DNA of 64,000 nucleotides from Gillisia sp. UBA3175 (lineage in GTDB: Bacteria > Bacteroidota > Bacteroidia > Flavobacteriales > Flavobacteriaceae): NCBI GenBank assembly GCA_002364325.1, contig DEXV01000003.1, positions 969,229 to 1,033,228 on the forward strand, given 5' to 3'. The notes under the pieces were generated by a model. The model did not search any database. It had not been told where the DNA came from and saw only the letters and a program-made list of their open reading frames with translations. Both the position numbers and the translations under genes were made by a program. Positions within the stretch are counted from its first letter, which is position 1, and each line of letters opens with the position of its first letter. Shown in pieces: positions 51,924 through 60,855 of this stretch.

Positions 51924-53711
51924 ATGATTAAAAAAATAGTAACTATCGCAATAGTTAGTCTTTTAATTATAAGCTGTAAAGACGAACCAAAACAAGAAAT
52001 TTCTTCAGATAATACTGGAGCCAAATTTAATGAGCTTTTAGAATCTTATTATGAGGATGGTCTTAAACTGAATCCATTAAGTGCAACTGCCACTGGAGAT
52101 AACAGATATAACGATCAATTTCCTAATACACTTTCTGAAGCTTATAGAGATTCCCTTAAAAATTATTATGCTTCTTATCAAGAAAAGCTTGCAAAATTTG
52201 ACGATTCAGATCTTTCTGAAACCGAGCAGATGAGCAAGGCGATTTTAAAATGGGAAACTGATATAAATTTGGAAACCTTAAAATTTCGTAATTCTGAATT
52301 CTTTCCTATAGACCAAATGTGGTCTGTGAATTTAAATATGGGACAATTAGCTAGCGGAATGAGTTCGCAGCCTTTTAAAACGGTAGAAGATTATAAAAAT
52401 TGGGAAAAGCGTGTAAATGGCTATTTAATTTGGATGAATTCTGTAGAAGAAAAAATGAAAGAGGGAATGAAAGAGGGCTATATATTGCCAAAATCCTTGA
52501 TCGTTAAAGTGATTCCTCAATTAGCTGCAATGACCGAGAAAGATCTAAATAAACATCTTTTCAATACTCCAATCACTAATTTTCCTGAAGGTTTTTCTGA
52601 AGAAGAAAAAACCAATTTAAAGGAGTCCTATACTTCCATGATCCAGGACAGAGTGATTCCAGCTTATCAAAAATTACATGATTTTGTTAAGAACGAGTAT
52701 TTACCAGCAGGTAGAACTACCAGCGGAATTGCAGCTATCCCAAATGGAGAAGCTTATTATAAGCATCAAATAAAGCTATATACTACTACAGATATGACTG
52801 CAGATGAGATCCATCAATTAGGCTTGGATGAAGTGGCCCGTATCTCTTCAGAAATGGAAAAAGTTAAAGAACAAATTGGATTTAAGGGAGATTTAAAGTC
52901 ATTCTTTAAGTATGTAAGAGATAATAAAGAACTGATGCCTTATAAAAAGCCAGAAGAGATTATCGCTAATTTCAATGCGATCCATGAAAAGATGAAACCC
53001 CAGTTAGAAAAATTATTTGATGTAACTCCAAAAACTCAATTTGAGGTTCGAAGAACAGAAGCTTTTAGAGAGAATTCTGCAAGTGCCGAGTATAATCAAG
53101 GTTCTTTAGACGGAACAAGACCGGGTATTTTTTATGTGCCAATTCCAGATGCTCCGACTTACAATATATATTCGGATGAGTCTTTATTCTTGCATGAAGC
53201 TATTCCGGGCCATCACTACCAGATCTCCTTAACACAAGAAAGTACCGTATTGCCAGATTTCAGAAAAACTTTATGGTATAGTGGCTATGGTGAAGGTTGG
53301 GCTTTATATGCGGAATCTCTTGGTAAAGAATTAGGGTTATACACAGATCCTTACCAATATTTTGGAAATTTAGGAGCAGAGATGCACAGAGCTGTAAGAT
53401 TGGTTGTTGATACTGGCTTGCACTCCAAAGGCTGGACTAGAGAACAGGCGATTCAATATTCCATGGAAAATGAAGCAGAATCTGAAGCAGGAATAACTTC
53501 TGAAATTGAACGGTATATGGCCAATCCTGGTCAGGCACTTTCCTATAAGATCGGCCAGTTAAAAATAATCGAATTGAGAGAACGCGCTAAAAAAGAGCTT
53601 GGTGATAAATTTGACATTAGAAAATATCACAATCAGGTTTTAGAAACAGGAAGTGTTCCCTTAGAATTATTGGAAAATAAAATAGATAGATGGATCGAGG
53701 AAAGTAAATAA
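51924..53711 (+). CDS. DUF885 family lipoprotein (putative metallopeptidase-like)
   Basis: The 595-residue protein has a lipoprotein signal (MIKKIVTIAIVSLLIISC, Cys18) and the DUF885 fold. The hallmark FLHEAIPGHHYQISL (about 422-436) gives an HExxxGHH-type zinc site, and GEGWALYAESLGKELGLY follows with the downstream Glu. DUF885 proteins are thought to be M32-like carboxypeptidases or dipeptidases; activity is not proven for most. It would act in the periplasm, anchored to a membrane. A strong terminator follows. Confidence 0.85.
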   Translation: MIKKIVTIAIVSLLIISCKDEPKQEISSDNTGAKFNELLESYYEDGLKLNPLSATATGDNRYNDQFPNTLSEAYRDSLKNYYASYQEKLAKFDDSDLSETEQMSKAILKWETDINLETLKFRNSEFFPIDQMWSVNLNMGQLASGMSSQPFKTVEDYKNWEKRVNGYLIWMNSVEEKMKEGMKEGYILPKSLIVKVIPQLAAMTEKDLNKHLFNTPITNFPEGFSEEEKTNLKESYTSMIQDRVIPAYQKLHDFVKNEYLPAGRTTSGIAAIPNGEAYYKHQIKLYTTTDMTADEIHQLGLDEVARISSEMEKVKEQIGFKGDLKSFFKYVRDNKELMPYKKPEEIIANFNAIHEKMKPQLEKLFDVTPKTQFEVRRTEAFRENSASAEYNQGSLDGTRPGIFYVPIPDAPTYNIYSDESLFLHEAIPGHHYQISLTQESTVLPDFRKTLWYSGYGEGWALYAESLGKELGLYTDPYQYFGNLGAEMHRAVRLVVDTGLHSKGWTREQAIQYSMENEAESEAGITSEIERYMANPGQALSYKIGQLKIIELRERAKKELGDKFDIRKYHNQVLETGSVPLELLENKIDRWIEESK

Positions 53712-53733
53712 GCTAAAATTATTTAAGATAAAG

Positions 53734-53770
53734 AATGCACGAATATCCTATATGATATTCGTGCATTTTT
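53734..53770 (+). terminator. Strong terminator of the DUF885 gene
   Basis: AATGCACGAATATC (53734-53747) pairs perfectly with GATATTCGTGCATT (53754-53767), followed by a T-run. Confidence 0.9.
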
Positions 53771-53774
53771 TGTT

Positions 53775-53850
53775 TGTCATTCCGACGAAGGAGGAATCTC
53801 TTATAAATAGTAGAATCTAATGAGATTCTTTGCGATGATCAGAATGAGAA
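53775..53850. repeat. GIY-YIG-associated palindromic repeat, copy A
   Basis: The unit starts TGTCATTCCGACGAAGGAGG and ends AGATTCTT...CAGAATGAGA. GGAATCTC pairs with GAGATTC and TCATTC with GAATGA, so each unit folds as a long imperfect hairpin. It lies just 3' of the GIY-YIG relic. Copies B and C lie on the other side. Confidence 0.75.
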
Positions 53851-53860
53851 TGTCATCTCA

Positions 53861-54165
53861 TTAAATTCTATCATTTAAAAACTCCCAAATGGGATTAGTT
53901 GAATTTATTAGAATTTCCTTCTTTTCTCTACGCCATCCTTTCAGCTCCTTCTCTCTCCCAATAGCTATATTGATATCCTGTAATGTTCATAGTATATTAA
54001 GTAGAAGCACTTATATTTCGTAGTAAAATTGTTTTTTGACTCATTCGGGTTTTTATGATACTCTAACCTAATTTTCAAATTATTTGTAACTCCAATATAT
54101 AAAACTGATTTGCTTTTATTAGTGAGAATATATGTGAAGTAATTATGAGTTCCTAAAGTTTTCAT
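53861..54165 (-). pseudogene. Frameshifted GIY-YIG nuclease family gene
   Basis: The first 60 codons encode FTYILTNKSKSVLYIGVTNN, LKIRLEYHK and KYKCFYLIYYEHYR, a standard small GIY-YIG domain (YI...YIG, Arg, then CFYLIYYE). The frame then drifts to ISI and a stop at 53965. Removing one base step restores DINIAIGREKELKGWRREKK and INSTNPIWEF to a stop at 53861, exactly the usual second half with its REKE and GW-RR-KK elements. Thus one deletion has broken a gene of about 100 codons. Such genes are common in Bacteroidota, and are flanked here by palindromic repeats. Confidence 0.87.
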
Positions 54166-54253
54166 CAGATTAAGATAAATATAATTTTGATGAACAATTG
54201 AAGTTGAGAATAATCAATTCGCTATGCTACTTTAACAATGACACAGGAAAAAA

Positions 54254-54336
54254 GTTGTAATTCCGATGAAGAAGTAATCTCTTACAAACAGATATCATAC
54301 TCCAATGAGATTCTTCACTATGTTCAGAATGACACA
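54254..54336. repeat. GIY-YIG-associated palindromic repeat, copy B
   Basis: The unit begins GTTGTAATTCCGATGAAG and ends TCAGAATGACACAGG. It repeats with a period of 92 bases in copy C. A partial tail of another unit precedes it (about 54208-54247, AATGACACAGG). Confidence 0.75.
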
Positions 54337-54345
54337 GGACAAAAA

Positions 54346-54430
54346 GTTGCCATTCCGACGAAGGAGGAAACTTTTACAAATAGTAAACTCCATTGATATT
54401 TTTCAGTATGCTTTGCTGCTTTCAGAATAA
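54346..54430. repeat. GIY-YIG-associated palindromic repeat, copy C
   Basis: The unit begins GTTGCCATTCCGACGAAGG and ends TTTCAGAATAAG, degraded relative to copies A and B. It reaches to 11 bases before the stop codon of the VF530-like gene. Confidence 0.7.
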
Positions 54431-54440
54431 GAATCGATAA

Positions 54441-54671
54441 TTACAGTGTCTGCATATAGATCTTCTCCACCTTATCTCTTGCCCAAGGCGTTTTTCTTAA
54501 AAATTTTAAGCTCGATTTTACTGATGGATCGTGGGTGAAACATCTTATAGGAAGCATTTCTCCCATTTTTTCCCATCCATGCTTTTCAACCAAACGCTCA
54601 ATAATATCAACCAATTTCACTCCGTGCAATTGATTATTATGTTGTTTTTGAGGTATTTTATTATTTTCCAT
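54441..54671 (-). CDS. VF530-like (DUF2132) DNA-binding family protein
   Basis: The 76-residue protein matches the VF530 family nearly over its length: [20 protein letters not shown], then [20 protein letters not shown] and [14 protein letters not shown]. The structure of VF530 from Vibrio suggested double-strand DNA binding; biological role is unknown. It begins 29 bases after the zinc-ribbon SDR gene on the same strand, so both should be cotranscribed. There is no terminator between them. A repeat array ends 11 bases beyond its stop. Confidence 0.85.
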   Translation of the reverse strand: MENNKIPQKQHNNQLHGVKLVDIIERLVEKHGWEKMGEMLPIRCFTHDPSVKSSLKFLRKTPWARDKVEKIYMQTL

Positions 54672-54700
54672 TTTTTATATGTTTAATGATTCTTATTTCT

Positions 54701-56248
54701 CTACCAATCTATCGGCATATAATCTTTTAAGAATTTACCACTCCAATGTTTTCCTGTATTAATTCCGTCGAACAATGGATCCATTACTCTGGCTGCACCA
54801 TCAACAATATCTAAAGGTGGTTGAAAATCGTGGATTTCTACCTTTTTCTTAGATAATTCTGCTGGATCTTCATCGGTTACCCAACCGGTATCTACGGCAT
54901 TCATGAAAATTCCATCTTTTGCAAAGGTAGCTGCAGAAGTATGCGTCATCATATTCAAAGCGGCTTTTGCCATATTGGTATGCGGATGCCTGTCTTCTTT
55001 TTTGAATCTATGGAATTTTCCTTCCATAGCAGATACGTTTATAATATGTTTTTTCCCGGTATTCTCCTTTTTCATTAGGTCCGAAAGACGATTACATAAA
55101 ACAAAAGGAGCAACTGAATTCACCAGTTGAACCTCGATCATTTCAGTAGTCTCTATTTCTCCCAATCGCAATCTCCAGCTATTGGTCTTCCTAAGATCTA
55201 CTTGCTGCAGATCTGCATCTAATTCCCCTTCTGGAAACACTTCTTTTGTGGAAAGTGAGTTATCAAAACTGTATGGGATCTGGGATAGTTTAGCTGATGC
55301 TCTTAATCCTATTCCCGGTTCCGGTCCATGCCAAGTTACCGGTAATACGTTATTTTGATTATTAGAAGCCCCTTCTGTGAGTGATTTTAATTCTTGTAAT
55401 GAATTATAGTGGTCTGCTAAAAGATCTTTTGCGAATTGTGGTAAAGAATCATAAGGCAATTCTTCCTTTTCCATTAAGTGAGCAAAAAATCCTGAAGGTC
55501 TACGTACCGTTTGAGCGGCATTATTTATAAGAATATCCAATCTTTCATAACGCTGTTCAATAAAATTACAGAAGATCTCTACACTAGGAATATGCCTAAG
55601 GTCTAATCCATGAATTTTTAAACGGTCTCCCCACTCCTGGAAATCATGTTCTTTGGAAAATCGCAATGCTGAATCTACAGGGAATCTTGTAGTTGCAACT
55701 ACTGTAGCTCCTGCTCTTAAAAGCATAACTGTAATATGGTAACCTATTTTAAGTCTGGAACCTGTTACAACTGCAACTTGCCCGGTAAGATCTGCAGTTT
55801 GATAACGTTTTGCATAGTTGAAATCACCACATTCTGTACACATAGTATCATAAAAATGATGCAGTTTGGTATACATGGTTTTACATACATAACAATTTCG
55901 AGGAGATTCTAATTCTGGTCTTTCGTCTGCAGGCACTTCAACAAGACTAGGTGCAATAAAAATGGTAGCTTCTCTGGCGCTTCTAATACCTGTTTCCTTT
56001 CGGGCATGTTTATCCCGCTCGATCATTTTCCTTTTGGCAGCCTTCTTAGAGTCTTTCTTTCTTTTGATGAATTCATCTCTACTTGGGCGTGTTAATGCTC
56101 CAGCCGCCTTCATTAAGGCGATTCGTTTTTCTTCAGAAAGATCGAAAATCTGATTAGAATCTTCAACTAAAGATTCTAACATAGCAATGCAAAGATTGAT
56201 GTCTGCTTCACTTAAATTTTCGGTTATTTCCTCTTTTTTAGAACCCAT
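54701..56248 (-). CDS. Zinc-ribbon SDR-like protein lacking the catalytic Tyr (copy 2)
   Basis: The 515-residue protein is a close paralog of the one at 16510-18066 with the same layout: a basic helical N-terminus, zinc ribbon CYVC...CTEC, Rossmann motif [12 protein letters not shown], and HTNMAK with Thr in place of the catalytic Tyr. Long stretches such as [19 protein letters not shown] are identical, and changes are mostly in the N-terminus and loops. Both copies keep the substitution, so it is not a random defect. It leads a two-gene operon with the VF530-like protein, which together with the zinc ribbon hints at a nucleic-acid role. Function unknown. Confidence 0.72.
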   Translation of the reverse strand: MGSKKEEITENLSEADINLCIAMLESLVEDSNQIFDLSEEKRIALMKAAGALTRPSRDEFIKRKKDSKKAAKRKMIERDKHARKETGIRSAREATIFIAPSLVEVPADERPELESPRNCYVCKTMYTKLHHFYDTMCTECGDFNYAKRYQTADLTGQVAVVTGSRLKIGYHITVMLLRAGATVVATTRFPVDSALRFSKEHDFQEWGDRLKIHGLDLRHIPSVEIFCNFIEQRYERLDILINNAAQTVRRPSGFFAHLMEKEELPYDSLPQFAKDLLADHYNSLQELKSLTEGASNNQNNVLPVTWHGPEPGIGLRASAKLSQIPYSFDNSLSTKEVFPEGELDADLQQVDLRKTNSWRLRLGEIETTEMIEVQLVNSVAPFVLCNRLSDLMKKENTGKKHIINVSAMEGKFHRFKKEDRHPHTNMAKAALNMMTHTSAATFAKDGIFMNAVDTGWVTDEDPAELSKKKVEIHDFQPPLDIVDGAARVMDPLFDGINTGKHWSGKFLKDYMPIDW

Positions 56249-56440
56249 TACATAATATTTTCAATGTGCAAATATAAATTTATTATCTACCAATCTTGTT
56301 TCCTAGAATTTAAAATAGTTGAGGCTGAAATCAATTTAAATTGACCACTTATTTTTTAAGATAGTCTTAGTAATTACATAGGTTTTGATGACATTTTTTA
56401 AGCTCACGTTAATAAAATTTTAATAAGGAAGCTTTATATT

Positions 56441-56464
56441 TATATAGGTTGAAGAACCTATATA
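56441..56464. promoter_or_regulatory. Palindrome upstream of the SDR gene
   Basis: TATATAGGTT (56441-56450) and AACCTATATA (56455-56464) form a perfect 10-bp inverted repeat around GAAG, 34 bases before the SDR ATG. It could be an operator for a dimeric regulator or a stem in the mRNA leader. Confidence 0.55.
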
Positions 56465-56497
56465 AGTTAAAATTTACAAGAATTTAAAATATAGATT

Positions 56498-57289
56498 ATG
56501 AAAAAATTTGAAGATAAAAACATCTTAATAACTGGGGGTTCTAGCGGAATTGGTAAAGCTTTAATAACTGAATTCTATAAAGAAGGCGCAAGAAATATTG
56601 CTGTTGTTGGACGAGATCTTGATAAAATGAAAAAACTAAAAACAGAGTTTCCAAAAGCAGAATTTACATTTATTCAAGCTGATGTTTCCCAACCTGAAGA
56701 CATTACCAAAATTGCAACTAAAATTAAAAATGAATGGGACCAATTGGATATCCTTATTAATAATGCCGGGGTGGTTAGCGCAGGTGCTTTAGAAGATATT
56801 TCTGACGAAGATATAATTGCCCAACAAAACATTAATACCACCGGTCTTATTTTGCTTACTAAACATAGTTTACCTATGCTTAAGAAAAGCACAGATGCAG
56901 CTATTATAAATGTATCTTCTGGTTTAGGATTAATAGGCATGCCTTTTTACGCAACCTATGCTGCAACCAAAGCCGCGGTGAAACAGTTTTCTGAAGCTAT
57001 GAGACGGGAGTTAAAAGATTTTCCAATTCATGTTATGACCGTTTATCCCACAGCCACAGATACACCAATGATGAAAACAGCATCTTCAAAAGATATGGAT
57101 ACTCCAGAACTTGTTGCTGAAAAAACTATGAAAGCTTTAAAGAATGAAGAAATTGATGTGATTTTAGGAGGAGAACAACGAATTGAAAATAACAAGGAAA
57201 ACTTTAAAGACCCTTTAGCATTCGATAAAAAGGTGAACACTATGTACGATTCTATGAAAGAAAGAGCATCAAACCATCGTTCTATGTAA
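56498..57289 (+). CDS. Classical short-chain dehydrogenase/reductase
   Basis: The 263-residue protein has full SDR signatures: TGGSSGIG (12-19), INNAG, INVSSGLGL with the catalytic Ser, and YAATYAATKAAV with the Tyr-x3-Lys pair. VVGRD after the second strand with Arg suggests NADP(H) preference. It resembles the DltE-like group of short SDRs. The substrate is unknown. Unlike the two zinc-ribbon SDR paralogs in this window, its active site is complete. A perfect palindrome lies upstream and a strong terminator downstream. Confidence 0.87.
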   Translation: MKKFEDKNILITGGSSGIGKALITEFYKEGARNIAVVGRDLDKMKKLKTEFPKAEFTFIQADVSQPEDITKIATKIKNEWDQLDILINNAGVVSAGALEDISDEDIIAQQNINTTGLILLTKHSLPMLKKSTDAAIINVSSGLGLIGMPFYATYAATKAAVKQFSEAMRRELKDFPIHVMTVYPTATDTPMMKTASSKDMDTPELVAEKTMKALKNEEIDVILGGEQRIENNKENFKDPLAFDKKVNTMYDSMKERASNHRSM

Positions 57290-57312
57290 TTTTTTAAAGA
57301 TATTTTCAATAT

Positions 57313-57346
57313 AAAAAATGCCTTTAGAATCTAAAGGCATTTTTTT
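57313..57346. terminator. Bidirectional terminator
   Basis: AAAAAATGCCTTTAG (57313-57327) pairs perfectly with CTAAAGGCATTTTTT (57331-57345). It lies between the convergent SDR and DbpA-type helicase genes. Confidence 0.9.
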
Positions 57347-57364
57347 ATATTGAATTAGTCAGAT

Positions 57365-58678
57365 CTAAATCAATTTAATTCTTACTTTTTTCTTTTTAAG
57401 TTTGGTATTATTAAGATTGGCAATCAATTCGTTTGCCTTAGCAGCAGGAACTGAAACAAAACAACAATCTTGTTTCAATTCGATTGCTCCAAGTTCATCC
57501 TTCTCAAGTTTTCCCTCTTTAAAAAATAGGCCGGCAATATCTCCCTTAGAGATCTTGTCTTTTCTTCCGCCAGAAACAAATAAGGTTTCCCATTGAGTTT
57601 CTTTTGAAATCTCATTATTTCTTAGGAGGAGTAGTTCATCTAATTCTATAAAATCTGGAAGATCCTCCTTTACCCATTTTATAACATAGGCATTTCCACT
57701 CGCATTCATACGTGCAGTCCGTCCATTTCTATGGGTAAATTCTTCCTCTTTTAGCGGAAGTTGATAATGAATAATAAAATTCAATTCTGGAATATCCAAT
57801 CCCCTTGCTGCAAGATCTGTGGCTACAATGATATTGTGCGTACCATTTCTAAATTTTATTAGAGAGCGCTCTCTGTCCTGCTGTTCCATACCTCCATGGA
57901 AACAACCATGTCCTATTTGATTTGCAGTTAAATAATCACTCACCCTTTGAATGCTATCTCTAAAATTACAAAATACGATCCCCGGCTTATTGCCAATATG
58001 TTCTAAAACTTCTTTTAAAGATTCTAATTTATCCTTAGAATCAGAATTAATGGTTTTAATCTGAAGCTGAGATTTCTTCTTACCATCCAGATAATTTATA
58101 TGTAAGGCATCTTTGAGTCCTACAAATCGAGGGATCTCAATTTGCTGTGTTGCAGAGGTAAGTATGCGTTTCTCGATATTTGGCAGTGCTTGGATGATCT
58201 CTGTCATTTGTTCTTCAAATCCTACTTCCAAAGATTTATCGAATTCATCCAACACTAATGTTTTTATGGCTTGTACAGAAAATGTTTCCCTTCTTAAATG
58301 ATCTGAAATTCTTCCGGGAGTTCCAATTAAAATGGCAGGCTCATGTTTTAACTCTATTTTATCTTTAGAAAATGGTCTACCCCCATACACGGCATTGGTT
58401 TTATAACCCGTACCCATTTCCCTAACTACTTGTTCTATTTGAATGGCAAGTTCTCTGGATGGAACCAAGATCATGGCTTGCACCTCTTCTGAATTCAAAT
58501 TCAACGAGTTTATAATTGGCAATAAAAAGGCTAAAGTCTTTCCAGTTCCAGTTGGTGATAATAAAACTACATTAGAGTTATTACTTATTACTTCACAAGC
58601 CTCTTCCTGCATACGATTAAGCTTTGCTATTCCCATCTTTTCCAAGATTTCGCTCTGATCTTTTATTGTATTTGCCAT
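57365..58678 (-). CDS. DEAD-box RNA helicase with DbpA-type RNA-binding C-terminus
   Basis: An ATG at 58696 exists, but the ATG at 58678 (MANTIKDQSEIL) is the natural start; the protein is 437 residues. Motifs: LSPTGTGKT, PSRELAIQ, TPGRISDHL, VLDEFDKS (DEFD in place of DEAD), SATQQ, IVFCNFRDS, ATDLAARGLDIPE and HRNGRTAR. The last 75 residues (about 360-437) resemble the DbpA RRM-like domain: ISKGDIAGLFFKEG, IELKQDCCFVSVPAAKANEL. DbpA binds helix 92 of 23S rRNA. The next gene upstream, divergent, is the 23S rRNA methylase rlmF. Confidence 0.88.
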   Translation of the reverse strand: MANTIKDQSEILEKMGIAKLNRMQEEACEVISNNSNVVLLSPTGTGKTLAFLLPIINSLNLNSEEVQAMILVPSRELAIQIEQVVREMGTGYKTNAVYGGRPFSKDKIELKHEPAILIGTPGRISDHLRRETFSVQAIKTLVLDEFDKSLEVGFEEQMTEIIQALPNIEKRILTSATQQIEIPRFVGLKDALHINYLDGKKKSQLQIKTINSDSKDKLESLKEVLEHIGNKPGIVFCNFRDSIQRVSDYLTANQIGHGCFHGGMEQQDRERSLIKFRNGTHNIIVATDLAARGLDIPELNFIIHYQLPLKEEEFTHRNGRTARMNASGNAYVIKWVKEDLPDFIELDELLLLRNNEISKETQWETLFVSGGRKDKISKGDIAGLFFKEGKLEKDELGAIELKQDCCFVSVPAAKANELIANLNNTKLKKKKVRIKLI

Positions 58679-58762
58679 TTTGCAAAAGTACAGCAAAATC
58701 CTATACTTCTTGGGGTTTCTGAAGTTGTGACAGTTAAGTTATTTCAACCATTATAAAGGTCG

Positions 58763-58770
58763 TATCTTTG
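58763..58770 (+). promoter_or_regulatory. Candidate -7 promoter box of rlmF
   Basis: TATCTTTG matches the Bacteroidota -7 consensus TAnnTTTG and lies 22 bases before the TTG start of rlmF. No good -33 TTG is seen at standard spacing. Confidence 0.45.
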
Positions 58771-58792
58771 ACGCTCAATTAATCTCACACAT

Positions 58793-59647
58793 TTGCATCC
58801 AAATAACATACATAACGAAGCTTATAATTTTGACGAACTTGAAAAAGTTCAACCAGAATTATCAAAATATATTATAGCCAATACCAATGCTGAAAAAACC
58901 ATTGATTTTGGGGATAATCAAGCAGTTCTTCATTTAAACAAGGCACTCTTAAAACATCATTATAAGGTAACAGATTGGAATATTCCACCTAAATATTTAA
59001 TTCCGCCAATACCAGGAAGAGCAGACTATATTCATCATTTAGCAGACCTACTTACTGAAGAAAAATTAACTCCAGAAGTTAAAGGTTTGGATATTGGAGT
59101 TGGTGCCAATTGTATCTATCCTATTTTAGGAAACAGTATTTATCATTGGAAAATGGTAGGCGCAGATATTGATGAAAATGCAGTAGTTGCGGCGCAGAAT
59201 AACATTAACACCACTAAAAAGCTAAGTCAGAATATCGAAATAAGATATCAAGATGATCATTCGAATATGTTTAAAGGAATTATCCAGAAAGGTGAATATT
59301 TCAACTTTAGCATGTGCAACCCTCCCTTTCATTCTTCGAAAGAGGAAGCTGCCAAAACTAGCAGAAGAAAAACTAAGAATTTAGGAAGAGAGATTGGTAG
59401 TCCGTTGAATTTTGGTGGAGAATCTAACGAGTTATGGTGTAATGGTGGGGAAGCTTTATTCTTAAAACGAATGATAAAGGAAAGTGCAGATTTCAAGACT
59501 CAAGTTGCTTGGTTTACCTCGCTTATCTCTAAAAAGGAAAGCCTTTCAAAAATATACAAACAGTTAGATAAATTAAAAGCAACTTATAAGGTGATTCCTA
59601 TGAGTCAAGGGAATAAGAAAAGTAGATTTATCGCTTGGAAATTTTAA
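58793..59647 (+). CDS. rlmF: 23S rRNA (adenine(1618)-N6)-methyltransferase
   Basis: The 284-residue protein begins with a TTG codon: M-H-P-N-N matches the family N-terminus, and no ATG is available at that place. Signatures are IPGRADYIHHLADLL (73-87), SAM motif LDIGVGANCIYPI (99-111) and catalytic NPPFH (176-180). RlmF methylates A1618 of 23S rRNA. It is divergent from the DbpA-type helicase, giving a small ribosome-biogenesis neighbourhood. A -7-like TATCTTTG box is upstream and a strong terminator downstream. Confidence 0.92.
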   Translation: MHPNNIHNEAYNFDELEKVQPELSKYIIANTNAEKTIDFGDNQAVLHLNKALLKHHYKVTDWNIPPKYLIPPIPGRADYIHHLADLLTEEKLTPEVKGLDIGVGANCIYPILGNSIYHWKMVGADIDENAVVAAQNNINTTKKLSQNIEIRYQDDHSNMFKGIIQKGEYFNFSMCNPPFHSSKEEAAKTSRRKTKNLGREIGSPLNFGGESNELWCNGGEALFLKRMIKESADFKTQVAWFTSLISKKESLSKIYKQLDKLKATYKVIPMSQGNKKSRFIAWKF

Positions 59648-59685
59648 TACTTACTAACGGCTTAAAATTTTCTTTCCTAAATAAA

Positions 59686-59717
59686 AAAAGCTCTTCAAAA
59701 TTAATTGAAGAGCTTTT
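59686..59717. terminator. Bidirectional terminator
   Basis: AAAAGCTCTTCAA (59686-59698) pairs with TTGAAGAGCTTTT (59705-59717), with A and T runs around. It serves rlmF and the convergent old yellow enzyme gene. Confidence 0.9.
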
Positions 59718-59733
59718 ATATTTATAGAAAAAC

Positions 59734-60852
59734 CTATTGCAAAACAGCTTCTCTTTCTGTTTTAGTTTCGTAATCCAAATATCCTTCTGCACCACCAGAA
59801 TAAAAAGTGCTTTCATCCCATTCGTCTAAAGGAATATTTTGGGCAAAACGTTCTACTAGATCAGGATTAGAAATAAAAGGCTTTCCAAAAGCTACCATAT
59901 CTGCATCTCCATTAGCTATTACACGATTCCCTTTTTCTTGATCAAATCCTCCATTAATAATTATGCTTCCTTTATATATTGGTCTATATCGTTTAGCAAT
60001 TTCAGTTTCTGCAAAGGGAAGATGAGAAACATCCGTGAAAGGTTCAGAAAGATGTAAATAAGCAAGATCATAGTTATTCAATTTCTCGATGATATAATCG
60101 AAAGTTGGAATCGTTTCCTCATCCATAATACTTCCAAAAATTCCATGCATAGAAGGATTTAATCGGACTCCGACTCTATTTTGTGGGATCACCTCTTTTA
60201 CAGCATCCAAAACTTCAAAAAGTATCTTCGCTCTGTTTTCTATGCTCCCACCATATTCATCTTTTCTTTGATTAGATGTGGCATTGAAAAATTGATGAAA
60301 TAAATATCCATTTGAAGAATGAATTTCAACGCCATCAAATCCAGCATCTACTGCATTCTTTGCTGCCATTTTGAAATCGGAAATCGTAGTTTTAATATCT
60401 TCCAAAGACATTTCTCTAGGAGTTACTGTTTCCTTAAAACCTTCTGGAGTATAAGACTTTTCATTTGGATTAATTGGAGAAGGTGCCAATGGTAACTTTC
60501 CATTGTGAAAATCTGGGTGAGACATTCTCCCAACATGCCAGAGTTGAATGAATATTTTCCCATTTGCATTGTGCACTTCTTGGGTTACTTCCTTCCATCC
60601 TTTTATCTGCTCTTCAGTATAAATTCCAGGTGTATTAATGTACCCAACAGCATCTTTAGAAATTTGTGAGCCTTCAGAAATAATTAAACCGGCACTTGCA
60701 CGCTGCTTGTAATATTCAGCATGTAAACTGGCGGTTGGTTTGTCTTCAGGATTGTTTGCTCTACCTCTTGTCATAGGTGCCATCACGACTCTGTTAGATA
60801 GGCTTAAGTCTCCTAAAATGTATGATTGTAATAATTCTTGTTTGGTACTCAT
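59734..60852 (-). CDS. Old yellow enzyme-family alkene reductase (FMN)
   Basis: The 372-residue TIM-barrel flavoenzyme has the OYE signatures: VMAPMTRGRA (23-32), FIQLWHVGRMSHPDF, FDGVEIHSSNGYLFHQF with the substrate-binding His and Asn (HxxN) and catalytic Tyr, and DEYGGSIENRAK. It resembles the NemA/XenB-like group that reduces activated alkenes, nitro compounds and quinones with NAD(P)H. It follows the DJ-1-like gene by three bases, so the two are in one operon, likely for electrophile detoxification, downstream of a Crp/Fnr regulator. Confidence 0.9.
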   Translation of the reverse strand: MSTKQELLQSYILGDLSLSNRVVMAPMTRGRANNPEDKPTASLHAEYYKQRASAGLIISEGSQISKDAVGYINTPGIYTEEQIKGWKEVTQEVHNANGKIFIQLWHVGRMSHPDFHNGKLPLAPSPINPNEKSYTPEGFKETVTPREMSLEDIKTTISDFKMAAKNAVDAGFDGVEIHSSNGYLFHQFFNATSNQRKDEYGGSIENRAKILFEVLDAVKEVIPQNRVGVRLNPSMHGIFGSIMDEETIPTFDYIIEKLNNYDLAYLHLSEPFTDVSHLPFAETEIAKRYRPIYKGSIIINGGFDQEKGNRVIANGDADMVAFGKPFISNPDLVERFAQNIPLDEWDESTFYSGGAEGYLDYETKTEREAVLQ

Positions 60853-60855
60853 ATT

